From NCBI RefSeq assembly GCF_900129365.1, contig NZ_FQVM01000005.1:1-64000 (forward strand): 64,000 nucleotides of DNA, given 5' to 3'. Positions 34,868 through 43,889 of the stretch are shown piece by piece. The translations under genes and the position numbers were made by a program. The notes beneath the pieces were generated by a model. That model saw only the letters and a list, made by a program, of their open reading frames with translations, ran no database searches and was not told the DNA's origin. The stretch comes from Clostridium fallax. GTDB lineage: Bacteria; Bacillota; Clostridia; Clostridiales; Clostridiaceae. The stretch's first letter is position 1, and every line of letters begins with the position of its first letter.

Positions 34868-37417
34868 TTATCTTTTAACCTTTATATAAAGATATATACT
34901 ATTTATAATTGCTATAATTCCTGAAAAGAATAGAACTAAAAGCCATTGTCCAAAATTTAAAGCAGTAGTATGGAAAATTGCACTTAAAGCTGGAACATAT
35001 AAAATAGCAACAAGCATAGTTATTGAAATAGCTACAGCTCCAACTAAAAATGGATTAGTAAATAACTTTATTTCAAAAATAGAATGTCTCTCTGATCTAC
35101 ACTCAAAAACATGTATAAGCTGTGACATTACTAAAGTAGCTAAAGATAAAGTTCTACAAGTTTCTAAGCTCCATCCATAATTCATTCCAACTAAAAATGA
35201 AATTAATGTTAATATTCCAATAAGTGATCCTCTAACTAATATTTTTTCTGTAAGTCCTCTTGCAAAAATTCCTTCACTTTTTTCTCTTGGTCTTTGTCTC
35301 ATTATATCTGAATCTGGTGGATCCATTCCAAGAGCAATGGCAGGAAGTCCATCTGTAGCTAAATTTACAAATAGTATTTGTATTGGAGATAATGGGTTTG
35401 GAAGATAAAAAAGAGAAGCTAAAAACATAGTCAAAACTTCACCTAGATTACAGGAAAGTAAGTATCTTATAAATTTTCTTATATTATCATAAATTACTCT
35501 TCCCTCTTCTATTGCATCTACTATAGTTCTAAAATTATCATCCATTAATATCATTGAAGAGGCCTCTTTGGTAACATCAGTACCTGATATACCCATAGAT
35601 ATTCCAATATCTGCTTCCTTAATAGCTGGTGCATCATTTACTCCATCACCAGTCATTGATACTATGTGTCCATTCTTTCTAAAAGCTTTTACTATTCTTA
35701 ATTTATGATTAGGACTAACTCTTGCAAAAACTCTTATTTTAGTAACCATTTTAGAAAGTTCTTTATCGCTTAAAACTTCTATTTCTTCACCTGTTAATAC
35801 TTGCTCTAAAGTATTACATATATTTAAATCCTTAGCAATAGCAAAAGCTGTATTTTTGTGGTCTCCCGTTATCATAATAGGTCTTATACCAGCTAATTTA
35901 CACTTTAAAACAGCATCTTTAACCTCTGGTCTAGGAGGATCTATACTTCCTACAAAACCTATAAAAATAAGATTTTTTTCTAACTCTTCACTTCTTTCTA
36001 AACTTTCATCCTTATAAGCTGCTGCTAAACATCTTAAAGCTCTTTCTGACATAGAATTTACACTGGCTATTATTTGCTGTTTCTTCTGATAAGTTAAAGG
36101 TTTTATTCTTCCATTTTCATATATATAAGAAGATCTTTCTAAAAGTTTTTCTGGCGCACCTTTAACATAACAAGATTCTTTACCATTTTCTCTAACTATT
36201 ACACTCATCATCTTTCTATTAGAATCAAAAGGTATATCATAAACTCTTCTTGTATTAGATGTAAAAGCCTTTAGTAAATTAATATCTTTAAAATACATCT
36301 TTATTAAAGCAGTTTCTGTTGGATCTCCATATAAAGCTTTATCTATATTTCTTTCATTAAAATCATAATTACAATCATTACATAAGATAAAAGACTTCAT
36401 CATAAGAGAATTTTGTGGCAAAATATCTTTGTCTAAATTATATACTTTTCCATTCATATAGACTTCTTTTACAGTAATTTTATTTTGTGTTAAGGTTCCT
36501 GTTTTATCACTACAAATTACAGATATACATCCTAAAGTTTCAACTGCAGGAAGTTTTCTTACCAAAGAATTTTTTTTAAGCATTCTAGAAACTCCTAAAG
36601 CTAAAGCTACAGTAACTATAGCTGGAAGTCCTTCTGGAATTGCAGCAACAGCTAAAGAAACTCCTAATAAAAACATTTCTGTAAGCTCATTACCTCTTAA
36701 TATACCAACAACAGTAACTAAGGCACATATTACAATACATAAAATTACAAGGATTTTTCCTAGGCTATCAAGCCTTTCTTTTAATGGAGATTTTTCATCT
36801 TCAATATCTTGAAGCAAATTAGCAATTTCCCCCATTTTAGTATTCATTCCTATGGCTGTTATCTGCAATAATCCCTTTCCTTTTAAAACAGTAGTACCCA
36901 TATATAAAGAATTTTCATTTTCCCTTAAAGATTTTGATATACCTACAGATTCTCCTGTAAGTAGTGATTCATCTACCATTAAGCTTGTACATTCTAATAT
37001 CTCTCCATCTGCTGGGATTCTATCTCCTGCTTCAAGTATTACTATATCTCCTACAGTTAAATACTTCGCATTAATAACAGTAATATTTCCATCTCTATAA
37101 ACTTTACAGGTTGGAGCTGCTAAAGATTTTAGTGCATCTAAAGATTTTTCTGTTTTGTATTCTTGTACAAATCCTAAAATAGCATTAATAATTATTATTA
37201 TTAATATTGTTATTGCATCTGCTTTTTCTCCCATTATTCCTGATATTATAGTAGCTCCTATTAAAACCCAAACCATAAAATCATTAAATTGAGATAAGAA
37301 AATCTTAAACATTGAAATCTTCTTTTTTTCTGATAATTCATTTAACCCAAAACTTTTTTGACGTTTTTCTGCATCTTTTGAAGAAAGACCTTTAATGAGT
37401 TTCTTTTCTTCTACCAA
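34868..37417 (-). CDS. Calcium-translocating P-type ATPase
   Basis: An 849-residue type IIA/IIB P-type ATPase that exports Ca2+ from the cytoplasm. The actuator motif LTGES, the phosphorylation site CSDKTGTLTQN, and the hinge GDGVNDAPAIK are present. PEGLP in membrane helix 4 is the usual Ca2+-coordinating sequence. N- and C-terminal cation ATPase domains give about ten helices. The start is TTG, eight bases after GGGAGG. It lies divergent to the pyrophosphatase gene. Resembles Bacillus YloB. Confidence 0.93.
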   Translation of the reverse strand: MVEEKKLIKGLSSKDAEKRQKSFGLNELSEKKKISMFKIFLSQFNDFMVWVLIGATIISGIMGEKADAITILIIIIINAILGFVQEYKTEKSLDALKSLAAPTCKVYRDGNITVINAKYLTVGDIVILEAGDRIPADGEILECTSLMVDESLLTGESVGISKSLRENENSLYMGTTVLKGKGLLQITAIGMNTKMGEIANLLQDIEDEKSPLKERLDSLGKILVILCIVICALVTVVGILRGNELTEMFLLGVSLAVAAIPEGLPAIVTVALALGVSRMLKKNSLVRKLPAVETLGCISVICSDKTGTLTQNKITVKEVYMNGKVYNLDKDILPQNSLMMKSFILCNDCNYDFNERNIDKALYGDPTETALIKMYFKDINLLKAFTSNTRRVYDIPFDSNRKMMSVIVRENGKESCYVKGAPEKLLERSSYIYENGRIKPLTYQKKQQIIASVNSMSERALRCLAAAYKDESLERSEELEKNLIFIGFVGSIDPPRPEVKDAVLKCKLAGIRPIMITGDHKNTAFAIAKDLNICNTLEQVLTGEEIEVLSDKELSKMVTKIRVFARVSPNHKLRIVKAFRKNGHIVSMTGDGVNDAPAIKEADIGISMGISGTDVTKEASSMILMDDNFRTIVDAIEEGRVIYDNIRKFIRYLLSCNLGEVLTMFLASLFYLPNPLSPIQILFVNLATDGLPAIALGMDPPDSDIMRQRPREKSEGIFARGLTEKILVRGSLIGILTLISFLVGMNYGWSLETCRTLSLATLVMSQLIHVFECRSERHSIFEIKLFTNPFLVGAVAISITMLVAILYVPALSAIFHTTALNFGQWLLVLFFSGIIAIINSIYLYIKVKR

Positions 37418-37581
37418 TTTGTATACCTCCCTATCTATAAACTCTCATAGTAATATATGTTCCTTAGTATTTTAATTAGAACCTTATATTTATTAAAAAA
37501 ACATAAGGTAAACGTTTAATATGATGTTTAAAAGCTAAAAACTTTACACACACTTTTATTAATGACTTTACTTTTATTTTC

Positions 37582-37609
37582 TTAGCATTTAGAATAAATT
37601 ATATATAAT
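37582..37609 (+). promoter_or_regulatory. Likely promoter of the CBS-PPase gene
   Basis: TTAGCA (37582-37587), a 16-base spacer and a perfect TATAAT (37604-37609) lie 40 bases before the start codon. Confidence 0.5.
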
Positions 37610-37648
37610 TATTTGGTTCAAGAAAGATATACAAAGGAGGATATAAAT

Positions 37649-39286
37649 TTGAAAGACGTAATATATATAACTGGTCATAAAAATCCAGATTCTGACTCAA
37701 TTTGTGCTGCTATATCTTATGCAGATTTTAAAAATAAAACAGGTAAAACTCCTGCTATACCAGTTAGACTTGGTGAGGTAAATCAAGAAACTCAATTTAT
37801 TTTAGATTACTTTGGTGTGGAAAAACCAATATTTTTAGAAACAGTTAAAACAAAAGTAGAAGATCTTGAATACGATAAGGTAACTCCTGTATTAACAGGT
37901 CAATCATTAAAAGATGCTTGGATTGTTATGAAGAATAACAATTTAAAATCTATCCCTGTTACTAATAAGCATAATCATTTATTAGGTGTTTTATCTACTG
38001 CTAATTTAACTTCAAGCTATATGGATATATGGGATAACTGTATATTAGCAAAAAGTTCAACTCCAATAGAAAATATAGTTTCAACTTTAGATGGAGAAGC
38101 TTTATATATAGATGAAAATGCTACTTTCCCTGGAAAAATAGTAGTAGCTGCAATGCAACCTGATACTATGAAGGATTTTGTAAATGAAGGGGATATTGCT
38201 ATTGTTGGAGATAGATATGAATCTCAAGAGGCTCTAATAGATATAAAAGCTTCATTAATTATAGTTACAGGTTCTCATAAAATAGATCCTGTTCTTCTTG
38301 AAAAAGCTAAAGAAAAAGGAGTTTCAGTTATAACTACTCCTCATGATTCATTCTCAGCTTCAAGACTAATAGTTCAATCAATTCCAGTAGATTATGTTAT
38401 GGCTAAAGAAAATTTAGTTACATTTTCACAGGATGAACTAGTAGATGACATTAAAGGAGTTATGACAGAAACTAGATTTAGAAGCTATCCTATATTAGAT
38501 TCTAATAATAAAGTTACTGGATTAATTTCAAGATATCATTTAATTGCTAATCCTAAAAAGAAAGTAATACAAGTTGACCATAATGAAAGAGGTCAATCTG
38601 TTGATGGATTAGAAGAAGCTGAAATTCTTGAGATAATAGATCACCATAGAGTAGCAGATATACAAACTGGAAATCCAATATACTTTAGAAATGAACCTCT
38701 TGGAAGTACTTCAACTATAGTTGCTAAAAGATTCTTTGAAAATAGCTTAGTTCCATCAAAAGAAATAGCTGGTTTATTATGTGGTGCTATAATATCAGAT
38801 ACTTTATTATTTAGATCACCAACTTGTACTTCTATAGATAAAGAAATTTGCTTAAAGCTTGCAAAAATAGCTGAAATTGATGTTAATGAATTTGCAACTG
38901 AAATGTTTAAAGCTGGAACATCTTTAAAAGGTAAAACTGTGGAGCAAATATTTAATCAAGATTTTAAACCTTTCACAATTGAAGGAATTAAGATAGGTGT
39001 TGCTCAAGTTAATACAATGGATATAGAAGGATTTATGCCTTTAAAAGAAGAAATGTTAACTTATATGGATAAAAAAGCTGATGAAGGTGGATTCCAAATG
39101 ATGGTTCTTCTTTTAACTGACATTTTAAAGGAAGGATCTCAAGTTCTTGTAACAGGATTAAGATCTGAAATAGCTGAATTAGCTTTCAAGATAAAATTAC
39201 AGGATAAAACTGCTTATCTTCCTGGAGTTCTTTCAAGAAAGAAACAAGTTATTCCACCACTAACTCAAACAATAACAAATATGTAG
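37649..39286 (+). CDS. ppaC: Family II inorganic pyrophosphatase with CBS and DRTGG domains
   Basis: A 545-residue manganese- or cobalt-dependent pyrophosphatase. The DHH catalytic half starts with ITGHKNPDSDSICAA, and DHN and IDHHRVAD supply further metal ligands. A regulatory insert of about 245 residues, two CBS modules around a DRTGG domain (about 65-310), separates motifs. Characterised clostridial CBS-PPases are inhibited by AMP and ADP and activated by diadenosine polyphosphates through this insert. The DHHA2 domain is C-terminal. The start is TTG, eight bases after AAAGGAGG. Confidence 0.94.
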   Translation: MKDVIYITGHKNPDSDSICAAISYADFKNKTGKTPAIPVRLGEVNQETQFILDYFGVEKPIFLETVKTKVEDLEYDKVTPVLTGQSLKDAWIVMKNNNLKSIPVTNKHNHLLGVLSTANLTSSYMDIWDNCILAKSSTPIENIVSTLDGEALYIDENATFPGKIVVAAMQPDTMKDFVNEGDIAIVGDRYESQEALIDIKASLIIVTGSHKIDPVLLEKAKEKGVSVITTPHDSFSASRLIVQSIPVDYVMAKENLVTFSQDELVDDIKGVMTETRFRSYPILDSNNKVTGLISRYHLIANPKKKVIQVDHNERGQSVDGLEEAEILEIIDHHRVADIQTGNPIYFRNEPLGSTSTIVAKRFFENSLVPSKEIAGLLCGAIISDTLLFRSPTCTSIDKEICLKLAKIAEIDVNEFATEMFKAGTSLKGKTVEQIFNQDFKPFTIEGIKIGVAQVNTMDIEGFMPLKEEMLTYMDKKADEGGFQMMVLLLTDILKEGSQVLVTGLRSEIAELAFKIKLQDKTAYLPGVLSRKKQVIPPLTQTITNM

Positions 39287-39317
39287 TAAATTTATATTTA
39301 TAATATTTAATTATATG

Positions 39318-39359
39318 AAAAAGTGCTTAAAGAGAATATTATTCTCTTTAAGCACTTTT
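39318..39359. terminator. Bidirectional terminator closing the flagellar operon
   Basis: A 19-bp stem (AAAAGTGCTTAAAGAGAAT and complement) with a three-base loop lies between the convergent CBS-PPase gene (plus) and flgG (minus). It is the only strong terminator seen on the minus strand between here and 64 kb. Confidence 0.9.
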
Positions 39360-39377
39360 AACCTATTAATATAAATT

Positions 39378-40151
39378 CTATCTTGATCTTAAATTATTAG
39401 CCATTCCCCACATTTCATCAGCAGTTCTTACACTTCTTGAACCTAATTCAAAGGCTCTTTGAGCTATTATAAGATCTGAAAACTCTTTTCCCATATCCAC
39501 ATTAGATCCTTCTAAAAATCCTTGTAGCATATCTACATTATTAGTAACAGTCATTTGAGCTCCTGGTTTTGGTTCAAATAAATTAGAACCTGTAGAAACT
39601 AAAGAATCAGTACCTGTAGTTGTAAATGCTGGTACTTTTCCTACTTTTCTTAGATGACCATTTTCTTTTAATGCTATCTCTCCTGATTTATCTAACATAA
39701 AGTTATCTCTTGAAAATTGAACATTATTCTCATTAAATCCATTATCATATTCTATGTATAATTTATTTCCTCTTGAATCTACTAATCTTCCTCTTGCATC
39801 AGTATAAAATGCTCCGTCTCTGGTATAAGAATATGTACCATCTGGTTTAACCACTCTAAAATATCCAACTCCATCTAAAGCAAAGTTAGTATTTATAGAG
39901 GTTTCTTTAAGAATACCTTGAGCATCATCTCTTGACCAAGGAGTAGTTCTAACACCTGTTCCTGTAAATGCTTCTTTACCTGTTGTTGGATATCCTTTTC
40001 TCTCTAAAGTTTCTGTCATAAGATTTTCAAAAGATACATTAACCTTCTTATAACCATTAGTTTGTACATTTGCTAAGTTATTTGATATTGCATCAATTTT
40101 TTCTTGATTCGCTAACATGGCATTTTTACCATTCCATAGCATTCTAAGCAT
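39378..40151 (-). CDS. flgG: Flagellar distal rod protein FlgG
   Basis: A 257-residue rod protein. The N-terminal NLANVQTNGYKKVNV and C-terminal NVDMGKEFSDLIIAQRAFE are the paired helices of the flagellar rod/hook family, and the central FALDGVGYFRV is typical. It is the last gene of the cluster, 15 bases after flgF. Assignment to FlgG rather than FlgF rests on the C-terminal motif and order. Confidence 0.88.
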   Translation of the reverse strand: MLRMLWNGKNAMLANQEKIDAISNNLANVQTNGYKKVNVSFENLMTETLERKGYPTTGKEAFTGTGVRTTPWSRDDAQGILKETSINTNFALDGVGYFRVVKPDGTYSYTRDGAFYTDARGRLVDSRGNKLYIEYDNGFNENNVQFSRDNFMLDKSGEIALKENGHLRKVGKVPAFTTTGTDSLVSTGSNLFEPKPGAQMTVTNNVDMLQGFLEGSNVDMGKEFSDLIIAQRAFELGSRSVRTADEMWGMANNLRSR

Positions 40152-40166
40152 TTAAAACCCCTCCTA

Positions 40167-40937
40167 TTACTTTACAGCACCAACTTCATTGGCTGCCTTA
40201 TTTAAAGTTTCGTCTATAGTTTGAACTACTTTTTGATTAGATTCAAAGTTTCTCATAGTAGTAATCATGTCTATCATCTCTTTTGTTATATTAACATTAG
40301 ATTTTTCTAATATTCTCTGCTTTACATATACTCTCTCATTATAATTAGGATTGGTTCCCTCATAAAGATTATCGCCTCTTCTTTTTAATGAATTATAATC
40401 ATTAAAATTTGCAGTAAGTAAAGAATATTTAGGTCTACCATCTATATATACATCATTGTTACCGTTTAATGATATTTCTCCACTTCCAACTGCAATAGGT
40501 TCTACTGCCCCTGTAGTTAAATTTCTTCCTAACACTTCTTCCCCATTAGCAGTTATAAGTTCTCCCCTAGGGTCTACCCTAAAACTTCCAGCTCTTGTAT
40601 AAAGCTCTTCATCACCTTTTCTAACTACAAAGAATCCTTTACCATCTATTGCAAAATCTGTTTTTTTGCCTGTTTCCTCTAGTATTCCCGGTGAGAAATC
40701 TATTTTTGTCTCATCAATTCTAGATCCTAAACATAACTTTCCTATCTTTTGTTTTACATTTCTATTACCTGAAAGTTTATCTTTATTTTCTATAAGAACA
40801 TCATCAAACTTTTTAATAGCTAAATTTTCAGCTTTATAAGAACCATTGTTAGCATTAGCCATATTGTTACTTATAACATCTTGTTTAGCTTCTAAACTTA
40901 TTAGCCCTGATACTGCAGTGTATAAACTTCTTATCAT
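40167..40937 (-). CDS. flgF: Flagellar rod protein FlgF-like
   Basis: A 256-residue flagellar rod/hook family protein with the N-terminal ISNNMANANNGSYKAEN and C-terminal NVNITKEMIDMITTMRNFE. FAIDGKGFFVVRKG is the middle-domain motif. It would form part of the proximal-distal rod with FlgG. Its ATG overlaps the stop of a small upstream frame (ATGA). Confidence 0.85.
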   Translation of the reverse strand: MIRSLYTAVSGLISLEAKQDVISNNMANANNGSYKAENLAIKKFDDVLIENKDKLSGNRNVKQKIGKLCLGSRIDETKIDFSPGILEETGKKTDFAIDGKGFFVVRKGDEELYTRAGSFRVDPRGELITANGEEVLGRNLTTGAVEPIAVGSGEISLNGNNDVYIDGRPKYSLLTANFNDYNSLKRRGDNLYEGTNPNYNERVYVKQRILEKSNVNITKEMIDMITTMRNFESNQKVVQTIDETLNKAANEVGAVK

Positions 40938-41164
40938 TTTTCCTTCAGCTCCTTATCAAATATAACCTTACATTCGTCACTATAGTGCATACCATAACCT
41001 TTTGCTTTTAATTCAATTTGCTCTCTAGATAGACTATAACTATAATTAGTTGCTTTCATTATAATAGCTCCTAATATAATACCTATTCCTAATCCTATAA
41101 GAACCTTTCTATCCTTTAAAAGAAAGAAGGTATTTTTTATTTTTTGTATAATCCTTTTATTAAT
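40934..41164 (-). CDS. Small membrane protein, likely ATT start
   Basis: An open frame runs from an ATT at 41164 to a TGA overlapping the flgF start. It encodes 76 residues: a basic head (NKRIIQKIKNTFFLLKDRK), one membrane helix (VLIGLGIGIILGAIIM) and a tail YSLSREQIELKAKGYGMHY. The tail resembles helical segments of MltG/YceG-related proteins. No ATG, GTG or TTG exists before an internal ATG at 41059, which would leave only the 41-residue tail, although it has its own AGGAGC. The GGGGGAGG upstream of the ATT lies within the preceding gene. Whichever start is used, the frame looks coding. Confidence 0.55.
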   Translation of the reverse strand: MNKRIIQKIKNTFFLLKDRKVLIGLGIGIILGAIIMKATNYSYSLSREQIELKAKGYGMHYSDECKVIFDKELKEK

Positions 41165-41619
41165 AATACCTCCCCCTTTCCACTAGATGTTTTCTGGCAA
41201 ATTTCATCAATTCTAAGTCCTTTATCTAAAAGTTCTTTAATTTTATCTACTTTATCCTTTGCCATATTGTCTAATTGATTTTTATTATCTAGTTCTTTTA
41301 AATTAAAAGCTTCATTTTCATCTATTTTATATTCATTTTGAAAGTTATGATCTCTTTTATTATCGAAGGATTTTCCATTAATCTTCAGTAATTCATTATG
41401 CAAAAATAAGTTTTCTTTTTTAAGCTTTTCTATATCACATTGAAGTTCAAATATAGTTTCCCCAAATTCTCTTCTTAGCTCTCCAATTTCTAAATTAACT
41501 TCTGTTATGTTATCTATTTTTTCGTTAAATACATTATCAAAATTTTTATTTTCTTTTTTTAGAGCTTTCATATTAAATATAATAAGAATAGCTCCTATAA
41601 TTATAAGTAAGAAAATCAT
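41137..41619 (-). CDS. SwrB-like membrane protein (DUF6115 type)
   Basis: A 160-residue protein with an N-terminal membrane helix (1-18), a coiled coil (about 20-80) and a C-terminal helix-turn-helix-like segment DKGLRIDEICQKTSSGKGEVLLI. The same layout and position directly after sigD are seen for Bacillus SwrB, which promotes assembly of the flagellar basal body. Sequence identity is expected to be low, so the function is an inference. Confidence 0.72.
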   Translation of the reverse strand: MIFLLIIIGAILIIFNMKALKKENKNFDNVFNEKIDNITEVNLEIGELRREFGETIFELQCDIEKLKKENLFLHNELLKINGKSFDNKRDHNFQNEYKIDENEAFNLKELDNKNQLDNMAKDKVDKIKELLDKGLRIDEICQKTSSGKGEVLLIKGLYKK

Positions 41620-41637
41620 ATTTATACCTATTCCTCT

Positions 41638-42363
41638 TTAAACAAATTCTAACTTTTTTAAGACAGATCTTAAATTTCTTATGGCTCTACTATGTAATTG
41701 ACATACTCTCGATTCTGAAACATCTAAAACTTTACCTATTTCTTTTAAAGTTAAACCTTCATAATAATAAAGATTTAAAACTATTCTATCTTTTTCATTT
41801 AGCATATCAAGTCCTTCTTTTAATATATTTATATCTTCTTTATCTTCTAATATTTTATCAGGACTTGGACTATTTTTATCTGCTATCATTGACATTATAG
41901 ATATATCATCATCATCTGAAAAAATAATATTTTCTAATGAAACTACTGAAATATAATTTATGTACATTTCTATTTGAGCAACCTCATTTAGATTCATATG
42001 TAATTCTTCTGCAATTTCTATATTAGTAGGTTCTCTCATTAATTCTCTTTGAAGTCTTTCCACTACATCATTATATCTATTTAATTTATCCATAGCTCCC
42101 TTAGAAATAGGACTGTTTCTTCTTATTTCATCTATCATGGAACCTTTTATTCTTATAGATGCATATGTTGAGAATTTCATTCCCTTTGATTTATCAAATT
42201 TATTTAAAGCATCCATAAGTCCTACCATTCCATAACTAACTAAGTCTTCATATTCAATATATTTAGTCTTTCCTATAATAACTCTAGATGCTATATATTT
42301 AACAAGAGGTATATATTTTTCTACAATTTCTTTTCTATACTCCATAGAATCTGCTACTGCCAT
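41638..42363 (-). CDS. sigD: Flagellar sigma factor (sigma-28, SigD/FliA)
   Basis: A 241-residue sigma-70 family factor for late flagellar and motility genes. Region 2 has YEDLVSYGMVGLMDALNKFD and KFSTYASIRIKGSMIDEIRR, the FliA-type variant. Region 3 and the region 4 helix-turn-helix TLKEIGKVLDVSESRVCQLHS follow. It lies after the flhF-flhG-PilZ genes, the standard Firmicute order. Confidence 0.95.
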   Translation of the reverse strand: MAVADSMEYRKEIVEKYIPLVKYIASRVIIGKTKYIEYEDLVSYGMVGLMDALNKFDKSKGMKFSTYASIRIKGSMIDEIRRNSPISKGAMDKLNRYNDVVERLQRELMREPTNIEIAEELHMNLNEVAQIEMYINYISVVSLENIIFSDDDDISIMSMIADKNSPSPDKILEDKEDINILKEGLDMLNEKDRIVLNLYYYEGLTLKEIGKVLDVSESRVCQLHSRAIRNLRSVLKKLEFV

Positions 42364-42377
42364 CTAAGTTTCCTCCT

Positions 42378-43013
42378 CTATAGCAACTTTCTTTGCTTTT
42401 TAATAATTGTAACTAACATTTTAATTATCTTCTCTTTTTCTTTTTTATCATTATTATAAAAATTTACACCATATAAAAATTCTTTATTATTTGTATTCTC
42501 AACTCTTCTAACTGCACCTTTTGTAATTAGATAATCTTCATCATTTTTTATTTCAAAAGTTAATTCATCTCCAAGATTCAAAGTTTCTCTTGTTTTAAAT
42601 CTAATGCCTGTTTCATTAATATTTATTAAAATTCCATTAGATTTTTTTGCTCTTTTAAATATCTCTTCTTTTATAAATCCCTTACTATATTTTATAAGTT
42701 CAAAAAATCTTGCTGTAATATTATCTATTTTTTCTACTTTAAGTGAATCGTTACAGTACTTGCAAACACAAACTATCTTTTTTTCATAATTCATTTTTTT
42801 ATCTAGAACTTCTAAAGAAAACTTATATAAATTCCCATTTGCATCATAGTTTAAAGTCTCTATAATCTTCCCCTTACTTAAGATAATAGATTCTTTTTCT
42901 TTAAATGGTGTATTTAAAATAAAATAACCCTCTTCTAAACATTTCACATTACACATATATATATTATCTTGTATGATTAATCCTAATTTATCATGTATAC
43001 TTAAATTAAACAT
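42378..43013 (-). CDS. YcgR-like PilZ-domain protein, degenerate
   Basis: A 211-residue protein with an N-terminal YcgR-type domain (about 1-95) and a C-terminal PilZ domain (about 100-205). YcgR brakes the flagellar motor when it binds cyclic di-GMP. The RxxxR motif seems to be lost (the equivalent segment reads ARFFELIK) and the second motif D/NxSxxG reads NINETG, with Asn for Ser. Binding may therefore be weak or absent. It lies between flhG and sigD. Confidence 0.8.
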   Translation of the reverse strand: MFNLSIHDKLGLIIQDNIYMCNVKCLEEGYFILNTPFKEKESIILSKGKIIETLNYDANGNLYKFSLEVLDKKMNYEKKIVCVCKYCNDSLKVEKIDNITARFFELIKYSKGFIKEEIFKRAKKSNGILININETGIRFKTRETLNLGDELTFEIKNDEDYLITKGAVRRVENTNNKEFLYGVNFYNNDKKEKEKIIKMLVTIIKKQRKLL

Positions 43014-43034
43014 ATTTCATACACCTATCTCTCC

Positions 43035-43889
43035 TTAAGAAAAAATATTAAATATCTTTTTAAATAAAGTTTCAACCCCTGTATTTTCACTATTATTTTT
43101 TTCTCCGATTAAAGCATTTCCTATATCCTTTATATTGTTACTAATTATAGAATTAGGAAAATTTATAATAAAGGGCTTTTGTTCCCTTACTGATTGAGTT
43201 AATCTCTTATCTTCATATACAAAACCTAAATATTTTAAATCCATGTTTAAAAATCTTTTTGATACATTTTTTAATTTATTATAGACTTCTTCTCCCTCTT
43301 TTTTAGAGAAAACTCTATTAACAATAATACTTCCAGTACTTTTCAACTTAAAATGATTTGTTGCTTTAATTAAACTATAACAATCTGTTATTGAAGTTGG
43401 TTCTGGTGTTGTTATAAATATTACTTCATCACAGCAACTTATAAATCCAAGTACATTTCTACTAACTCCAGCACCAGTATCCATGATTATATAATCAAAA
43501 TCTTTTAATGCAGAAAGTTTTTTAAAAAATCTTTCTTTCTCTTCTTCTGTTAGCTCTTCAATTCTATTTACTGCAGAACCTCCTCTTAAAAGTTTTATGC
43601 CAGATGGTCCTTCAATAATAACATCTTCTATCTCTCTATCACCGGAAATTACATCAAAGAAATTCCAATTTCCTGTTATGCCCATAAGAATATCATCATT
43701 ACCCATTCCTATATCAGCATCAAAAATCATTATTTTTTTACCAATACTTTGAAGATATATGCCAAGGTTTATAACAAAGTTACTTTTTCCAACTCCACCT
43801 TTACCAGATGTTACAGTTATTATTTTAGCCTTTTTATTATCACATTTTTTGCCAACCATATTTCTCAATTTTGCTGCTTGATCTAACAT
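43035..43889 (-). CDS. flhG: Flagellar number regulator FlhG (MinD-like ATPase)
   Basis: A 284-residue MinD/ParA ATPase. The deviant Walker A TSGKGGVGKSNFVINLG is near residues 27-43, and IMDTGAGVS is the switch II region. FlhG stimulates the FlhF GTPase and limits flagellum number and position. Its start overlaps the flhF stop by seven bases. Confidence 0.95.
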   Translation of the reverse strand: MLDQAAKLRNMVGKKCDNKKAKIITVTSGKGGVGKSNFVINLGIYLQSIGKKIMIFDADIGMGNDDILMGITGNWNFFDVISGDREIEDVIIEGPSGIKLLRGGSAVNRIEELTEEEKERFFKKLSALKDFDYIIMDTGAGVSRNVLGFISCCDEVIFITTPEPTSITDCYSLIKATNHFKLKSTGSIIVNRVFSKKEGEEVYNKLKNVSKRFLNMDLKYLGFVYEDKRLTQSVREQKPFIINFPNSIISNNIKDIGNALIGEKNNSENTGVETLFKKIFNIFS

